38,026 nucleotides of DNA from Polaromonas glacialis. GTDB lineage: Bacteria; Pseudomonadota; Gammaproteobacteria; Burkholderiales; Burkholderiaceae_C. The stretch lies in the NCBI RefSeq assembly GCF_000709345.1, contig NZ_KL448326.1, positions 143,606 through 181,631 of the forward strand. The letters are read 5' to 3'. Numbering within the stretch: position 1 is the stretch's first letter; each line of letters opens with the position of its first letter. Both the position numbers and the translations under genes were made by a program. The notes beneath the pieces were generated by a model. That model did not search any database. It saw nothing but the letters and a program-made list of their open reading frames with translations, and was not told the DNA's origin. Positions 1 through 7,360 of the stretch are shown one piece after another.

Positions 1-401
1 CGCCTGCTGCGCCAGGAGGGCCAGTTGGCCCATCGGCGCGCAGAGCGTTCAGCGCAAAAGCGCAGCCGGCCGCGCGCCCTGGCCGCGACCGGGCCCGATC
101 AGGTGTTTTGCTGGGATATCACGTACCTGCCAACCCAGGTGCGCGGCCAGCACTTCTACCTGTACCTGTTCGAGGATCTGTTCAGCCGCAAGATCGTTGG
201 CTGGCAGGTGTTCGATTGCGAGAGTGCCGAGCTGGCCAGCCAGTTGCTGCGCGACATCTGCGCGCGGCACAGCATTCCCCCGGGCCAGCTGACGGTGCAT
301 TCGGACAATGGCGCGCCGATGAAGGGCGAGACCATGCTGGCCACGATGCAGCGCCTGGGAGTGGCGCACACGCGCAGCCGGCCGTCCGTAAGCAACGACA
401 A
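1..401 (+). pseudogene. IS3-family transposase orfB, first part (split by insertion)
   Basis: This is the central part of the DDE (rve) integrase-like transposase. The first catalytic Asp is in CWDITYLP and the second in VHSDNGAP. The reading frame is intact to VSND at base 399, where the foreign element begins; the frame then runs into unrelated sequence and stops at 546. Unlike copy 2, this copy keeps the extra G near 290, so its frame is not broken there. The catalytic Glu lies on the far side of the insertion (3750 onwards). In its present state the gene cannot make an active transposase. Confidence 0.85.
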
Positions 402-420
402 GGACTACGTCGCATACTGC
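384..420. other. Inferred attL of the serine-recombinase element
   Basis: The left side (to 401) is IS transposase sequence and the right side (402-420) is the element half-site GGACTACGTCGCATACTGC. The crossover dinucleotide is read as AA at 400-401, although the shared bases CAA would also permit CA. The recombinase stop codon (405-407 on the plus strand) lies inside this half-site, so the recombinase gene ends at the attachment site. Confidence 0.6.
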
Positions 421-2495
421 ACTCCTTCCGTACGTTCAGGTGGAACCGTTGCCTCCAGACGCCGCTGCGAGAGCTTGGCGCCGGGCTTCTTGCGGGGAGC
501 CAGGTCGCCTGGTGGTTCATACAAGGACTCGTTCTTGTCGCTGTAGGCGTGGCCTCGCAACAGGCCGCGCCGCAGCCAGATCTTGACAGTGTGGGGGGTG
601 ACGTGCAATGCGTCGGCCATTTCCTGCAGTGTCAACATGCCGCGCTCGCGCAATCGGTCGTACCGCGGTTTGAGATGGTAGTCGCGCGCCAAACGCGCGA
701 TCATCCGTGTATTGAATGCCGATCCCGCACCCGGCGCGAATCCACGAGCATTGAGAACGTCGGCGATCTGCGCCGTGGTGTGTTCGTCAAGCAAGTGGTC
801 TATCTCCTGGACCACGGCAGTGGGCGTCACACGCTGCTGCCAGGAGCACTTGGGCAGGGGTAGATGCAGCGACTTGCGCGCACCACCCTTGAAGCGAATA
901 TGTATGGTGATCTTGTCGTCACGATTCAAGGTGACGTCCTCCACCAGCAATCTGACCATGCGTTTGCGATCGCGATCGAGCGTACCCGGATCGTTCCACA
1001 GGCGAGGGAAGTCGGTGGCCAGTTGCACGATCGCTTTGCGCTGCTCGTCGGTCAACAAGCGTGCGTCTTCATCCCGGCGACGGGTGTACTCCTCGCGTGC
1101 ATCGCCCAGCGCGCGCAGCTTCTCGTTCCAATCCGCCTCCAGGGAGTCGGCCACCAGCCGGTTGTCGGGATCAACGCGCATATAGCGTCGCTGCGCCAGT
1201 TCGCATTCGTACTGCGCGCGTTCAACATTGGCATGGCGCATGCGGTCCGCCTCTTCAAAGCGAGACTGCAGTTCCTGTTGAACGACCAGCGACACCTCGA
1301 GCGCAACCGGATTGACCGCCTCGATGAGCACCGCTGCGACCGCTTGGTCAATGCCGGTTCCGGGCACGTGTTGGCACACCGCTTGACCGTGCTTGATGCG
1401 TTCGCGCTGGCATATGTAGTCGGGACACAATTGCCCATGACGATCGTGATAGCGAACCGTCATGCGTTGACCGCAGCGCCCACACAAGACCATTCCTTGC
1501 AGCAGCGCAGGACCCTCGCGCGGTGGTCCGCGCCGCCGATCGGTGCCCATCGCCTGCGCGTTGGCATGCAGGCGATGCTGGTTGAGCTCGAACTCGTCCC
1601 AAGAGATATACCCCGCATGGTTACCCGGGATCAACGTGACCCATTCATCGCGCGGCATTCGACGCAGCCGGGTGCGGCCATCGATGGTCCTGACCGTATG
1701 GCAACGTCCATAAACAAACGCTCCAGCGTATCGGGGACTGTGCAGCACCCGAAGCACCTGGTCGTGCGTCAGGCTGCCCCACAGCAGTTCGCCTTTGTGG
1801 GGACCCTTGGCGCAGCGCCGCGGAAATGCCAGCTTCTCATCACGCGCGGCCTTGACCGTGGCGCAGGCTGAGCCGGTGCGGGCGAACGCCGCGAACAGCC
1901 ACCTCAGGCAATGCTGGACTTGCTGATCAGGATCGAGCACGAGCGTGCCATCGCTGGTGTAGATCAACCCCACGGGCGGGCGCATCTCCAACTCGCCGCG
2001 GCGCGCCTTGTTCAGGATTCCGCCCTGCAGGCGCGCGCGCAGCACATGCAGTTCCGCCTCGCTCATGGTGCCCTTCAGGCCGAGCAGCAACCGGTCGTTG
2101 AAGTGTGCCGGGTCATAGACTCCATCCTCGTCGCAGATCAGCGTCGAGGTGAGCGCGCAGATCTCCAGCAACCGATGCCAGTCCATGGAGTTGCGTGCCA
2201 GGCGCGAGACCTCCAGACCCAGCACGATGCCCGCGTGGCCCATGCCGACTTCGGCGACCAAGCGCTGGAAGCCTTCGCGATCCGTGGCGGCGCCGGACTG
2301 GCCAAGATCGGTATCGATGACGATGACGCGTTCGTCTGCCCAGCCAAGGGCCACGGCGCGTTGGCGCAAGCCGTACTGGCGCTTGGTGCTCTCGGTGTTC
2401 TCGAACACCTGGCGCAGCGTCGACTGGCGGACATAGAGGTAGGCGTTGCGCTTGAGGTGACTGGCCTGCACCTTCTGATGGTGATCATTCAACAT
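405..2495 (-). CDS. Large serine recombinase (resolvase/invertase family)
   Basis: This 696-residue protein has the full architecture of a large serine recombinase. An N-terminal resolvase domain carries the nucleophile Ser25 in YVRQST and the EVSRLARNS motif. A central recombinase domain follows, then a zinc ribbon at about residues 335-375 (CGRCGQ, later Cys in DYIC and AVCQ), a charged coiled-coil stretch and a C-terminal helix-turn-helix at about 618-645 (LTLQEMADALHVTPHTVKIW). It should cut and rejoin attachment sites with a 2-base stagger to integrate or excise the element. The ATG overlaps the stop of the upstream frame by seven bases, which suggests translational coupling. The stop sits inside attL. 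No truncation is visible. Confidence 0.9.
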   Translation of the reverse strand: MLNDHHQKVQASHLKRNAYLYVRQSTLRQVFENTESTKRQYGLRQRAVALGWADERVIVIDTDLGQSGAATDREGFQRLVAEVGMGHAGIVLGLEVSRLARNSMDWHRLLEICALTSTLICDEDGVYDPAHFNDRLLLGLKGTMSEAELHVLRARLQGGILNKARRGELEMRPPVGLIYTSDGTLVLDPDQQVQHCLRWLFAAFARTGSACATVKAARDEKLAFPRRCAKGPHKGELLWGSLTHDQVLRVLHSPRYAGAFVYGRCHTVRTIDGRTRLRRMPRDEWVTLIPGNHAGYISWDEFELNQHRLHANAQAMGTDRRRGPPREGPALLQGMVLCGRCGQRMTVRYHDRHGQLCPDYICQRERIKHGQAVCQHVPGTGIDQAVAAVLIEAVNPVALEVSLVVQQELQSRFEEADRMRHANVERAQYECELAQRRYMRVDPDNRLVADSLEADWNEKLRALGDAREEYTRRRDEDARLLTDEQRKAIVQLATDFPRLWNDPGTLDRDRKRMVRLLVEDVTLNRDDKITIHIRFKGGARKSLHLPLPKCSWQQRVTPTAVVQEIDHLLDEHTTAQIADVLNARGFAPGAGSAFNTRMIARLARDYHLKPRYDRLRERGMLTLQEMADALHVTPHTVKIWLRRGLLRGHAYSDKNESLYEPPGDLAPRKKPGAKLSQRRLEATVPPERTEGVQYAT

Positions 2496-2800
2496 ACGAG
2501 GGCCTCCTGCCGATTGAACAAAACCATACTGGCCAGCAGCATTGCAACGTCCCTGTGCAACTGCGCTGGACAGATCTGCTGGTCACCCTGTGGCGGCGCC
2601 GGCACCGGCGTCGGCGCCACGCACTGACTCCACACCTGCATCCAGGCGCACATACCGCCACGGGTGAACAAAGCCAGGCCCTGGGGTTGAACGGCCGATC
2701 GGCCAAGCACCTGTTGGCGCAGATCTTCGTAGCGTGCAACCAGACTGTCGTCGCGCAGCAGCGGCGCAAGCGACACGGGTATCAGCGCCGTTTTTTTTTG
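2489..2800 (-). CDS. C-terminal extension of the HTH protein, reached by frameshift (or separate small protein)
   Basis: This frame lies between the HTH gene and the recombinase. It has about a hundred codons (SLAPLLRDDSLVARYEDLRQ onward), ends at 2489 and overlaps the recombinase start by seven bases. No convincing start codon with a ribosome site exists near its beginning. Its open frame runs back over the HTH gene, so it is best read as the -1 continuation of that gene at the A9 run. The fused product would be about 261 residues. I do not recognise its domain. The alternative is that an A was lost from the run and the HTH gene is simply truncated. Confidence 0.55.
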   Translation of the reverse strand, partial: QKKTALIPVSLAPLLRDDSLVARYEDLRQQVLGRSAVQPQGLALFTRGGMCAWMQVWSQCVAPTPVPAPPQGDQQICPAQLHRDVAMLLASMVLFNRQEALVC

Positions 2801-3273
2801 CGCAGCAACTGCCGCTCGATGCTGCGAGGGTGAACTTGCACCCCGAAATTTTGGTGCACCAACTCGGCCAGGCGCTCCGCACGAATATCCGGATCGGTAG
2901 CACGCGCCTCGCAGATGAACTGCAGCACCGTTGGCGTGAGTTTGTGGCCACCGTGCGGACCACTCTTGTGGGCGAGTAAAGCGGCCAGGCCGCCGCTCTC
3001 GAAGGCCGTCATGGCCTGGTAGAACGAGGGACGCGAAAAGCCGCAGGCCTTGGCAGCCTCGCTGATCGAGCGCTTGTCGATGTTGACCAGTCGCAGCATC
3101 TCGTACTTGACCTGCAGCACATCGTCGGGGTCGAAGAACGCGTTGTTGGCGAACAGTGCGTGAGTGACGCCGTGCGCACGCGGGTTGAGCGCAGCGTGCT
3201 GGCGCAGGACCGCTTGCTTGTCGTGCTTGTCTCGATCTATGGGCATGGACCCTCCTCGGCTCAGGCCAGTCAA
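2782..3273 (-). CDS. Helix-turn-helix protein of the recombinase element
   Basis: The 163-residue protein contains a helix-turn-helix near residues 60-95 (SISEAAKACGFSRPSFYQAM) and a winged-helix-like second part (IRAERLAELVHQNFGVQVHP, then RSIERQLL). This layout resembles the DNA-binding half of IS630-type transposases. It ends in RQLLRKKKRR, encoded by a run of nine A residues just before the stop. It is the first gene of an apparent operon with the recombinase and has a good promoter 15-42 bases upstream. It may regulate the recombinase or help bind the attachment sites; that role is inferred only from position. Confidence 0.75.
   Translation of the reverse strand: MTGLSRGGSMPIDRDKHDKQAVLRQHAALNPRAHGVTHALFANNAFFDPDDVLQVKYEMLRLVNIDKRSISEAAKACGFSRPSFYQAMTAFESGGLAALLAHKSGPHGGHKLTPTVLQFICEARATDPDIRAERLAELVHQNFGVQVHPRSIERQLLRKKKRR
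2791..2799 (-). promoter_or_regulatory. A9 slippery run, candidate frameshift site
   Basis: On the minus strand the HTH gene reads CGC AAA AAA AAA CGG CGC TGA. Nine consecutive A residues contain the heptamer A AAA AAA in the correct phase. A -1 ribosomal slip, or one extra A added by RNA polymerase, moves into the frame that stays open to 2489. Similar A-runs drive frameshifting in several transposable elements. I saw no clear stimulatory stem-loop, but did not fold the RNA. Confidence 0.5.
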
Positions 3274-3287
3274 TGTATGTAAATAGG

Positions 3288-3315
3288 ATTATGTTCGGCA
3301 TGAACACACTGTCAA
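3288..3315 (-). promoter_or_regulatory. Candidate sigma-70 promoter for the HTH-recombinase operon
   Basis: On the minus strand a perfect TTGACA (3315-3310) is followed after 16 bases by CATAAT (3293-3288), five of six matches to the -10 consensus. It lies just upstream of the HTH gene start at 3273. GTTC-N5-GAAC, a small dyad, overlaps the spacer and could be an operator. Confidence 0.6.
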
Positions 3316-3412
3316 GGTGATCACTGCAAGCGATAGGAGGTTTCATGTGCAGCATGTATGTTGAGCTCCCATGCCAGTAGCATCGAACAGATGCAAGACA
3401 AGACGTAATCGC

Positions 3413-3444
3413 CTTTACACTTTGCACAATATCTTCTTTACACT
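3413..3444. repeat. Direct repeat CTTTACACT x2 in the element's regulatory region
   Basis: CTTTACACT occurs at 3413-3421 and 3436-3444, 23 bases apart, in the untranslated stretch between the DUF5372-like gene and the HTH gene. The spacing is close to two helical turns, so a regulator site is possible. Apart from the promoter, I see nothing else in 3274-3456. Confidence 0.4.
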
Positions 3445-3456
3445 GAAGGGGCCGGC

Positions 3457-3663
3457 TCATGACTTCATTGCCTCGATCAGTTGCACCAATTCGAGGAGTT
3501 CTTGAGCCCGGAACGCGGCACGTCCCCGCGCCACAGCATTGAAAGGGTCTTCGGCGACCAGGTCGGTCCAGACCGCCGGCATCGAGTGCGAGCCTCCTGC
3601 TGTGTCGTGGAAAAAAACCCTGTCTTCGCGCCAGTTCCTCCCACGCTCGACCAGATCGAACAC
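3457..3663 (-). CDS. DUF5372-like small protein of the recombinase element
   Basis: From a GTG at 3663 this encodes 68 residues (FDLVERGRNWREDRVFFHDT, then SMPAVWTDLVAEDPFNAVARG). I recognise it as DUF5372-like, a small family of unknown function that I recall beside recombinase genes. The similarity extends upstream in the same frame, reading RVTHPHHPLFGQV before the GTG and staying open to the element end near 3738. No ATG, GTG or TTG lies in frame there, so the natural start is probably lost at the element boundary or non-standard. It is the outermost gene of the element, next to the inferred attR. Confidence 0.55.
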   Translation of the reverse strand: MFDLVERGRNWREDRVFFHDTAGGSHSMPAVWTDLVAEDPFNAVARGRAAFRAQELLELVQLIEAMKS

Positions 3664-3730
3664 CTGACCGAACAGCGGATGGTGCGGATGGGTGACGCGA
3701 AAAGGTCGTCGCTCAACGTCGCCATGCGGC

Positions 3731-3767
3731 GCAGTTGACTGCTCGCTCCAATCCCTATGTCGAATCG
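3731..3767. other. Inferred attR of the serine-recombinase element
   Basis: The element half-site GCAGTTGACTGCTCGCTCC (3731-3749) is followed by AA (3750-3751) and then by IS transposase sequence. Reversed, it shares the outer GCAGT and inner CC with the left half-site, with the same 12-base spacing. Confidence 0.6.
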
Positions 3768-4097
3768 GCGTTCAGAACCCTGAAGTACCGCCCGCAATTG
3801 CCTGTCAAGCCGTTTGAAAACCTGCTGGCCGCAAGGCGCTGGGTGACCGAGCTGGCGCACTGGTACAACCATCAGCATCACCACAGCGCGATTGGCTTCG
3901 TGACTCCAGCCCAACGCCATGCCGGCCTGGACCGGGCATTGCTTGAGGAGCGATCGCTCGTCTATGAACGGGCACGCCAGGAAAATCCCCAGCGCTGGTC
4001 AAGGCAGACCCGCCAGTGGGCGCATGTCGATGTCGTTCACCTCAACCCGGAAACCCCACAAATCAAGGAGCCTCAAAACACGCAAAAAGCAGCCTGA
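3750..4097 (+). pseudogene. IS3-family transposase orfB, last part (split by insertion)
   Basis: The frame resumes with NPYVESAFRTLKYRP, carrying the catalytic Glu of the DDE triad, and runs intact to the stop at 4095-4097. Joining base 401 to base 3752 restores VSNDNPYVES in frame. Compared with copy 2 this part is clearly diverged: about nine substitutions in the first 60 bases, against about eight in the 401 bases left of the insertion. Confidence 0.85.
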
Positions 4098-4212
4098 CTC
4101 ACTTCACTTTAGGCGACAACTACCTTGACAGCCACCGGGCAATGCATCGGGTAACCACCTTACACAAGGCGAAGGCGCAGGCATCAAAGCCCCGCCACGC
4201 ACAGGAAACCCG

Positions 4213-4263
4213 ATGTTGAAATTGATCACCGCTTGCTGCCGGCCCGAAGGCTCGGCATGCTGA
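4213..4263 (+). CDS. Possible 16-codon leader ORF overlapping the fusion gene start
   Basis: ATG at 4213 opens a 16-codon ORF (MLKLITACCRPEGSAC) preceded by AGGAAA and ending at TGA 4261-4263, so it overlaps the ATG (4257) of the fusion gene. It might couple translation. It may equally be chance, since the upstream DNA was rearranged by the IS at 4130. No other gene is seen between 4139 and 4256. Confidence 0.2.
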   Translation: MLKLITACCRPEGSAC

Positions 4264-6287
4264 ACCGAAAAATACCTTGCGTGCTGATGCGCGCCGGTAC
4301 CTCGCGCGGCCCGTTTTTCCTGCGCGAATGGCTGCCCGAGGGCGATGAAGCCCGCGACCAGGCATTGATTGGCGCCATCGGCGCGTCCGACCCGCTGCAG
4401 CTCGACGGCTTGGGCGGGGGCAGCACACTCAACAGCAAGGTTGCCATCGTGTCGCGCTCGAGCCAGAGCGGCTGCGACCTGGACTACCTGTTTGCGCAGG
4501 TGGGCGTTGGCCATCAGTCGGTGGACACCCGGCCTAATTGCGGCAACATGCTCTCGGGCGTCGCGCCGTTCGCGATTGAGCAGGGTTTGATCCCGGCGCA
4601 GGACGGCCACACCACGGCGAGGATCTACAACGTCAACACGGGCGCGCGCATCGACGTGACCGTCTGCACGCCCGGCGGGCGCGTCACTTACGAAGGCGAT
4701 GCGCGGATTGACGGCGTGGCCGGCACCGCTGCGCCGATCCTGCTGAACTTTCTCGACGCTTGGGGCGCCATCACCGGCCAGCTGTTCCCGACCGGCCAGC
4801 GCATTGACGTGATCGACGGGCTGGAGCTCACCTGCATCGACGCGGCCATGCCCTTGATGATCCTGCGCGCCAGCGACCTGGGTCTGACGGGCCGCGAGCG
4901 GCCGGCAGAACTCGATGCCAATACGGCGCTCCTGGCGCGCATCGAGGCGCTGCGCCTGATCGCTGGTGTTCGCATGGGCCTGGGAGATGTGTCCGACAGC
5001 GTGATTCCCAAGCCGGTGCTGGTCAGCGCGGGCGACGGCCCGCTCAGCATCACCTCGCGCTATTTCACACCCCGGCGCTGCCATGCCTCGCATGCCGTGA
5101 CCGGCGCCATCGGCGTGGCGACCGCCTTTGCATTGCCCGGCACGGTGGCCAGCGGCATGGCCAGGACGGCAGGCAAACACCCGCTGACGGTGCTGCACCC
5201 GGCAGGGCAAATCGACATTGAAGTCGAACTGGAAGGTGAAGGCCAGGACGCGACGATTCAGCGCGCGGCGCTGGTGCGCACCGCCCGCAAGATCATGCAG
5301 GGCGAGCTGCACCTGCCCGGCTACGTGTTTCCTCAAGTCAGCCCGGAGCCAGTGACCAGCACCCAGGCGGCGCGCCCCTTTCCAAGCCAGGACATCCAGA
5401 TCATCGTGCCGACCAGCGCCGGCGGCGGCAACGACACCATGGCGCGCACCTTGACGCGCAAGCTCGGTCCGGTGCTGGGCCAGTCGGTGACGGTGGACAA
5501 CCGCGCCGGCGCCAACGGCAGCATTGCCAGCGAATTCGTCGCCGCCGCCCGGCCGGACGGCCATACCCTGATGCTGGGCTACATCGCCACCCACGGCATC
5601 AACCCGGCCTTGCAGGCGCTGCGCTACGACCCGGTGGCCGATTTTGCACCGATCGGCCTGGTCGGCCACTCGCCCACGCTGCTGGTGGTTCACGCCGACC
5701 TTGCGGTGCACAGCGTGGCGGAGTTGGTCAGACTCATCCGGTCCCAGCCGGGGCGCTTCAGTTACGCCTCGGCCGGCGAAGGCACGGCGCCGCACCTGGC
5801 GGCCGAACTGTTTAAGCTGCAAACCGGCATCACGCTGCCCGGCTTGGCCCATGCCGGCGCGGCGCCGGCCATTGCCGACACCGCGCGTGGCAACGCCCAG
5901 CTGATGTTCCCCAGCCTGTTCACCGCCCAGCCCTATTTGCGCAGTGGCAAGCTGCGGGCGCTGGCGGTGGCCGGTCCGGCGCGCCTGAGCGGCCTGCCCG
6001 ACGTGCCCACGCTGGCCGAGGCGGGCGTGGCCGGCATCGAGCTGACCCAGTGGTACGCCTTGTTTGCGCCGGCCAAAACGCCGGCGCCGGTGGTGGCGCA
6101 GCTCAACAGCGCGCTCAACACCGTGCTGCAGGACCTTGAAATCATCGCCCGCTTCGACGCCGACGGCGCCCAAGTGCAGACCAGCACGCCCGAAGAGCTG
6201 CACCACCTGCTGCTTGCCGAGCGGACCAAGTGGCGCCAGGTGGTCCAGCAGACGGGCTTGCGGTTGGAGCTGCAGCTGGTCGAGTAA
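4257..6287 (+). CDS. Fusion of PrpF/LigU-type tautomerase with a TctC (Bug) receptor domain
   Basis: Residues 1 to about 360 form a complete PrpF-family isomerase (4-oxalomesaconate tautomerase / methylaconitate isomerase type), a cytoplasmic 1,3-allylic isomerase. Lys61 (TLNSKVAIV) and Cys95 (DTRPNCGNMLSG) sit where LigU has its catalytic Lys and Cys. After a short linker, residues from about 375 to 676 form a whole TctC/Bug receptor (IIVPTSAGGGNDTMA, GYIATHGINPALQ) closely similar to the next receptor gene at 7361. No signal peptide precedes the receptor part, so it should stay in the cytoplasm. ATG 4257 is chosen for its GAAGG site; a TTG at 4233 is in frame. It converges with the LysR gene. 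The fusion could be functional, perhaps as a substrate sensor, or a recent deletion product. Confidence 0.85.
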   Translation: MLNRKIPCVLMRAGTSRGPFFLREWLPEGDEARDQALIGAIGASDPLQLDGLGGGSTLNSKVAIVSRSSQSGCDLDYLFAQVGVGHQSVDTRPNCGNMLSGVAPFAIEQGLIPAQDGHTTARIYNVNTGARIDVTVCTPGGRVTYEGDARIDGVAGTAAPILLNFLDAWGAITGQLFPTGQRIDVIDGLELTCIDAAMPLMILRASDLGLTGRERPAELDANTALLARIEALRLIAGVRMGLGDVSDSVIPKPVLVSAGDGPLSITSRYFTPRRCHASHAVTGAIGVATAFALPGTVASGMARTAGKHPLTVLHPAGQIDIEVELEGEGQDATIQRAALVRTARKIMQGELHLPGYVFPQVSPEPVTSTQAARPFPSQDIQIIVPTSAGGGNDTMARTLTRKLGPVLGQSVTVDNRAGANGSIASEFVAAARPDGHTLMLGYIATHGINPALQALRYDPVADFAPIGLVGHSPTLLVVHADLAVHSVAELVRLIRSQPGRFSYASAGEGTAPHLAAELFKLQTGITLPGLAHAGAAPAIADTARGNAQLMFPSLFTAQPYLRSGKLRALAVAGPARLSGLPDVPTLAEAGVAGIELTQWYALFAPAKTPAPVVAQLNSALNTVLQDLEIIARFDADGAQVQTSTPEELHHLLLAERTKWRQVVQQTGLRLELQLVE

Positions 6288-6324
6288 ACCCGCCACGGAT
6301 ATGGCGCCAAGCGCCTGGGAGAAT

Positions 6325-7248
6325 TCAGGCCGGGTCGCCAGCGGCCGATTTTCGGGTCTTCAAGGCCGTGCGCAAATGCTGGTGAAACACCTCGGCCGCT
6401 GGCCGCAGCTTGATGCCGTGGCGCATGAGCAAACCCACCCTGCGCACGGTGTGCGGCTGGCGCAATGGCAGGCCCACCAGCGTGGCGTGCGTGCTGGCCA
6501 GTGCCATACGCGGCACGGCCGCCAAGCCCAGGCCCGCCTCGACCATGCCCAGCAGCGTTGCGACATGGCTGACCTCGAACGCAAAGCTCGGATTCAGGCC
6601 TGCTTTGGTCAAGGAGTCGTCGAGCAGCTGGCGGTTGCCGCTGCTGCGCGCCACGGCAATCAAGCTTTCCTTCTCCACATCCGCCCAGTTCACCGTCTTA
6701 CATTTGGCCAGCGCATGGTTGCGCGGCATCGCCAGCACAAAGGGATCGTCGTGAATCGACTCAAAGGCGATCTCGGGCATCAAGGTGTTCATGAAGCCGA
6801 TGCCAAAGTCGGCATCGCCCGAGAGCACGCTTTGCAGCACCAGGTTCATCGTCTCATCGACCACCCGTATGCGAATGCCGGGGTAGTTGCGGGAAAAGCT
6901 GCTGATCACACTCGGTAAAAAGTACAGGGCCGCCGACGGCACGCAGGCCACCGTCACGTGGCCGCTGCGGTGGGTGGCAATGTCGGCAATGCCCAGCATG
7001 GCCGATTCCAGGTCGTCCAGCGCGGTGCGCGCGCGCTCCAGGAATACCCGGCCCAGCGGCGTGAGCTCCACCTCGCGCGTGGTGCGGTGGAACAGGCGCG
7101 CGCCCAGGATGGTCTCCAGCTTGTCGATGCGCCGGCTCAGCGCCGGGGACGACAAGTTGATGTGCTCGGCCGCCGCGCGAAAGCTGCCGCGCTCGGCCAC
7201 GGCCACGAAACCCTGCAGTTGCTGCAAATCGAAATTGATGCGTGCCAT
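6325..7248 (-). CDS. LysR-family transcriptional regulator
   Basis: A typical 307-residue LysR protein. The N-terminal winged HTH is at residues 5-65 (FDLQQLQGFVAVAERGSFRA, then SSPALSRRIDKLE) and the effector domain follows (HVTVACVPSAALYFLPSVI). ATG 7248 gives the usual family start; an upstream in-frame ATG at 7278 adds ten unlikely residues. It is divergent from the TctC-hydratase-CoA-transferase operon starting at 7361, with a LysR-type box between them, and is therefore its likely regulator. The inducer is probably the transported acid or a CoA intermediate (inference). Confidence 0.9.
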   Translation of the reverse strand: MARINFDLQQLQGFVAVAERGSFRAAAEHINLSSPALSRRIDKLETILGARLFHRTTREVELTPLGRVFLERARTALDDLESAMLGIADIATHRSGHVTVACVPSAALYFLPSVISSFSRNYPGIRIRVVDETMNLVLQSVLSGDADFGIGFMNTLMPEIAFESIHDDPFVLAMPRNHALAKCKTVNWADVEKESLIAVARSSGNRQLLDDSLTKAGLNPSFAFEVSHVATLLGMVEAGLGLAAVPRMALASTHATLVGLPLRQPHTVRRVGLLMRHGIKLRPAAEVFHQHLRTALKTRKSAAGDPA

Positions 7249-7266
7249 GCAGCAATGGTAGCAAAA

Positions 7267-7281
7267 CTTGCAATTCACAAG
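7267..7281. promoter_or_regulatory. LysR-type operator CTTG-N7-CAAG
   Basis: A perfect dyad, CTTG (7267-7270) and CAAG (7278-7281), contains the T-N11-A signature of LysR binding sites (T7268 to A7280). It lies 19 bases upstream of the LysR ATG and about 80 upstream of the TctC ATG, the classic position for autorepression plus divergent activation. Confidence 0.55.
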
Positions 7282-7360
7282 CCAGCAGGATCAAGGGATG
7301 ATCGTGTTCAAAGCAAGGATCAGCTGGTTGATCCCAAGCCAAATCGAAGGAGATTTTCAC

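Larger units (their letters stand above)
400..3751 (-). mobile_element. Serine-recombinase mobile element inserted in the IS3 transposase
   Basis: About 3.35 kb of non-IS sequence is flanked by AA (400-401 and 3750-3751). The uninterrupted IS copy reads GACAATCC at this point; here the left junction reads GACAA and the right CCAATCC. The element carries a DUF5372-like ORF, an HTH protein with a frameshift extension and a large serine recombinase, all on the minus strand. The inner ends, GCAGT-N12-CC at the right and GG-N12-ACTGC at the left, form a symmetric attP around AA when joined. Two-base staggered crossover is the known mechanism of large serine recombinases; treating this as an integrated mobile unit is inference from the junctions. 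Confidence 0.8.
1..4130 (+). mobile_element. IS3-family insertion sequence, copy 1, interrupted and running off the left edge
   Basis: Bases 1-401 and 3750-4130 together match the second IS copy at 34084-34862. Position 1 corresponds to 34084, so about 0.9 kb of the 5' part (orfA and the start of orfB) lies outside the window. The right inverted repeat is at 4113-4130 (GCGACAAC, five bases, TGACA), the same as in copy 2. Both copies also share the next eight bases, GCCACCGG, so the true end may be 4138. The copy is split by the serine-recombinase element at 402-3749. Confidence 0.85.

Noticed and set aside
2801..3460. N-terminal two thirds of the long minus-strand ORF 2489-3460
   Set aside because: It overlaps the recognised HTH gene in another frame and has no protein-like motif. 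Only the part after the A9 run looks like real protein.
4104..6296. Very long minus-strand ORF (about 730 codons) opposite the fusion gene
   Set aside because: It is the antisense shadow of a GC-rich gene, with Arg/His/Gln-rich low-complexity composition and no recognisable domain. The plus-strand frame is clearly real.
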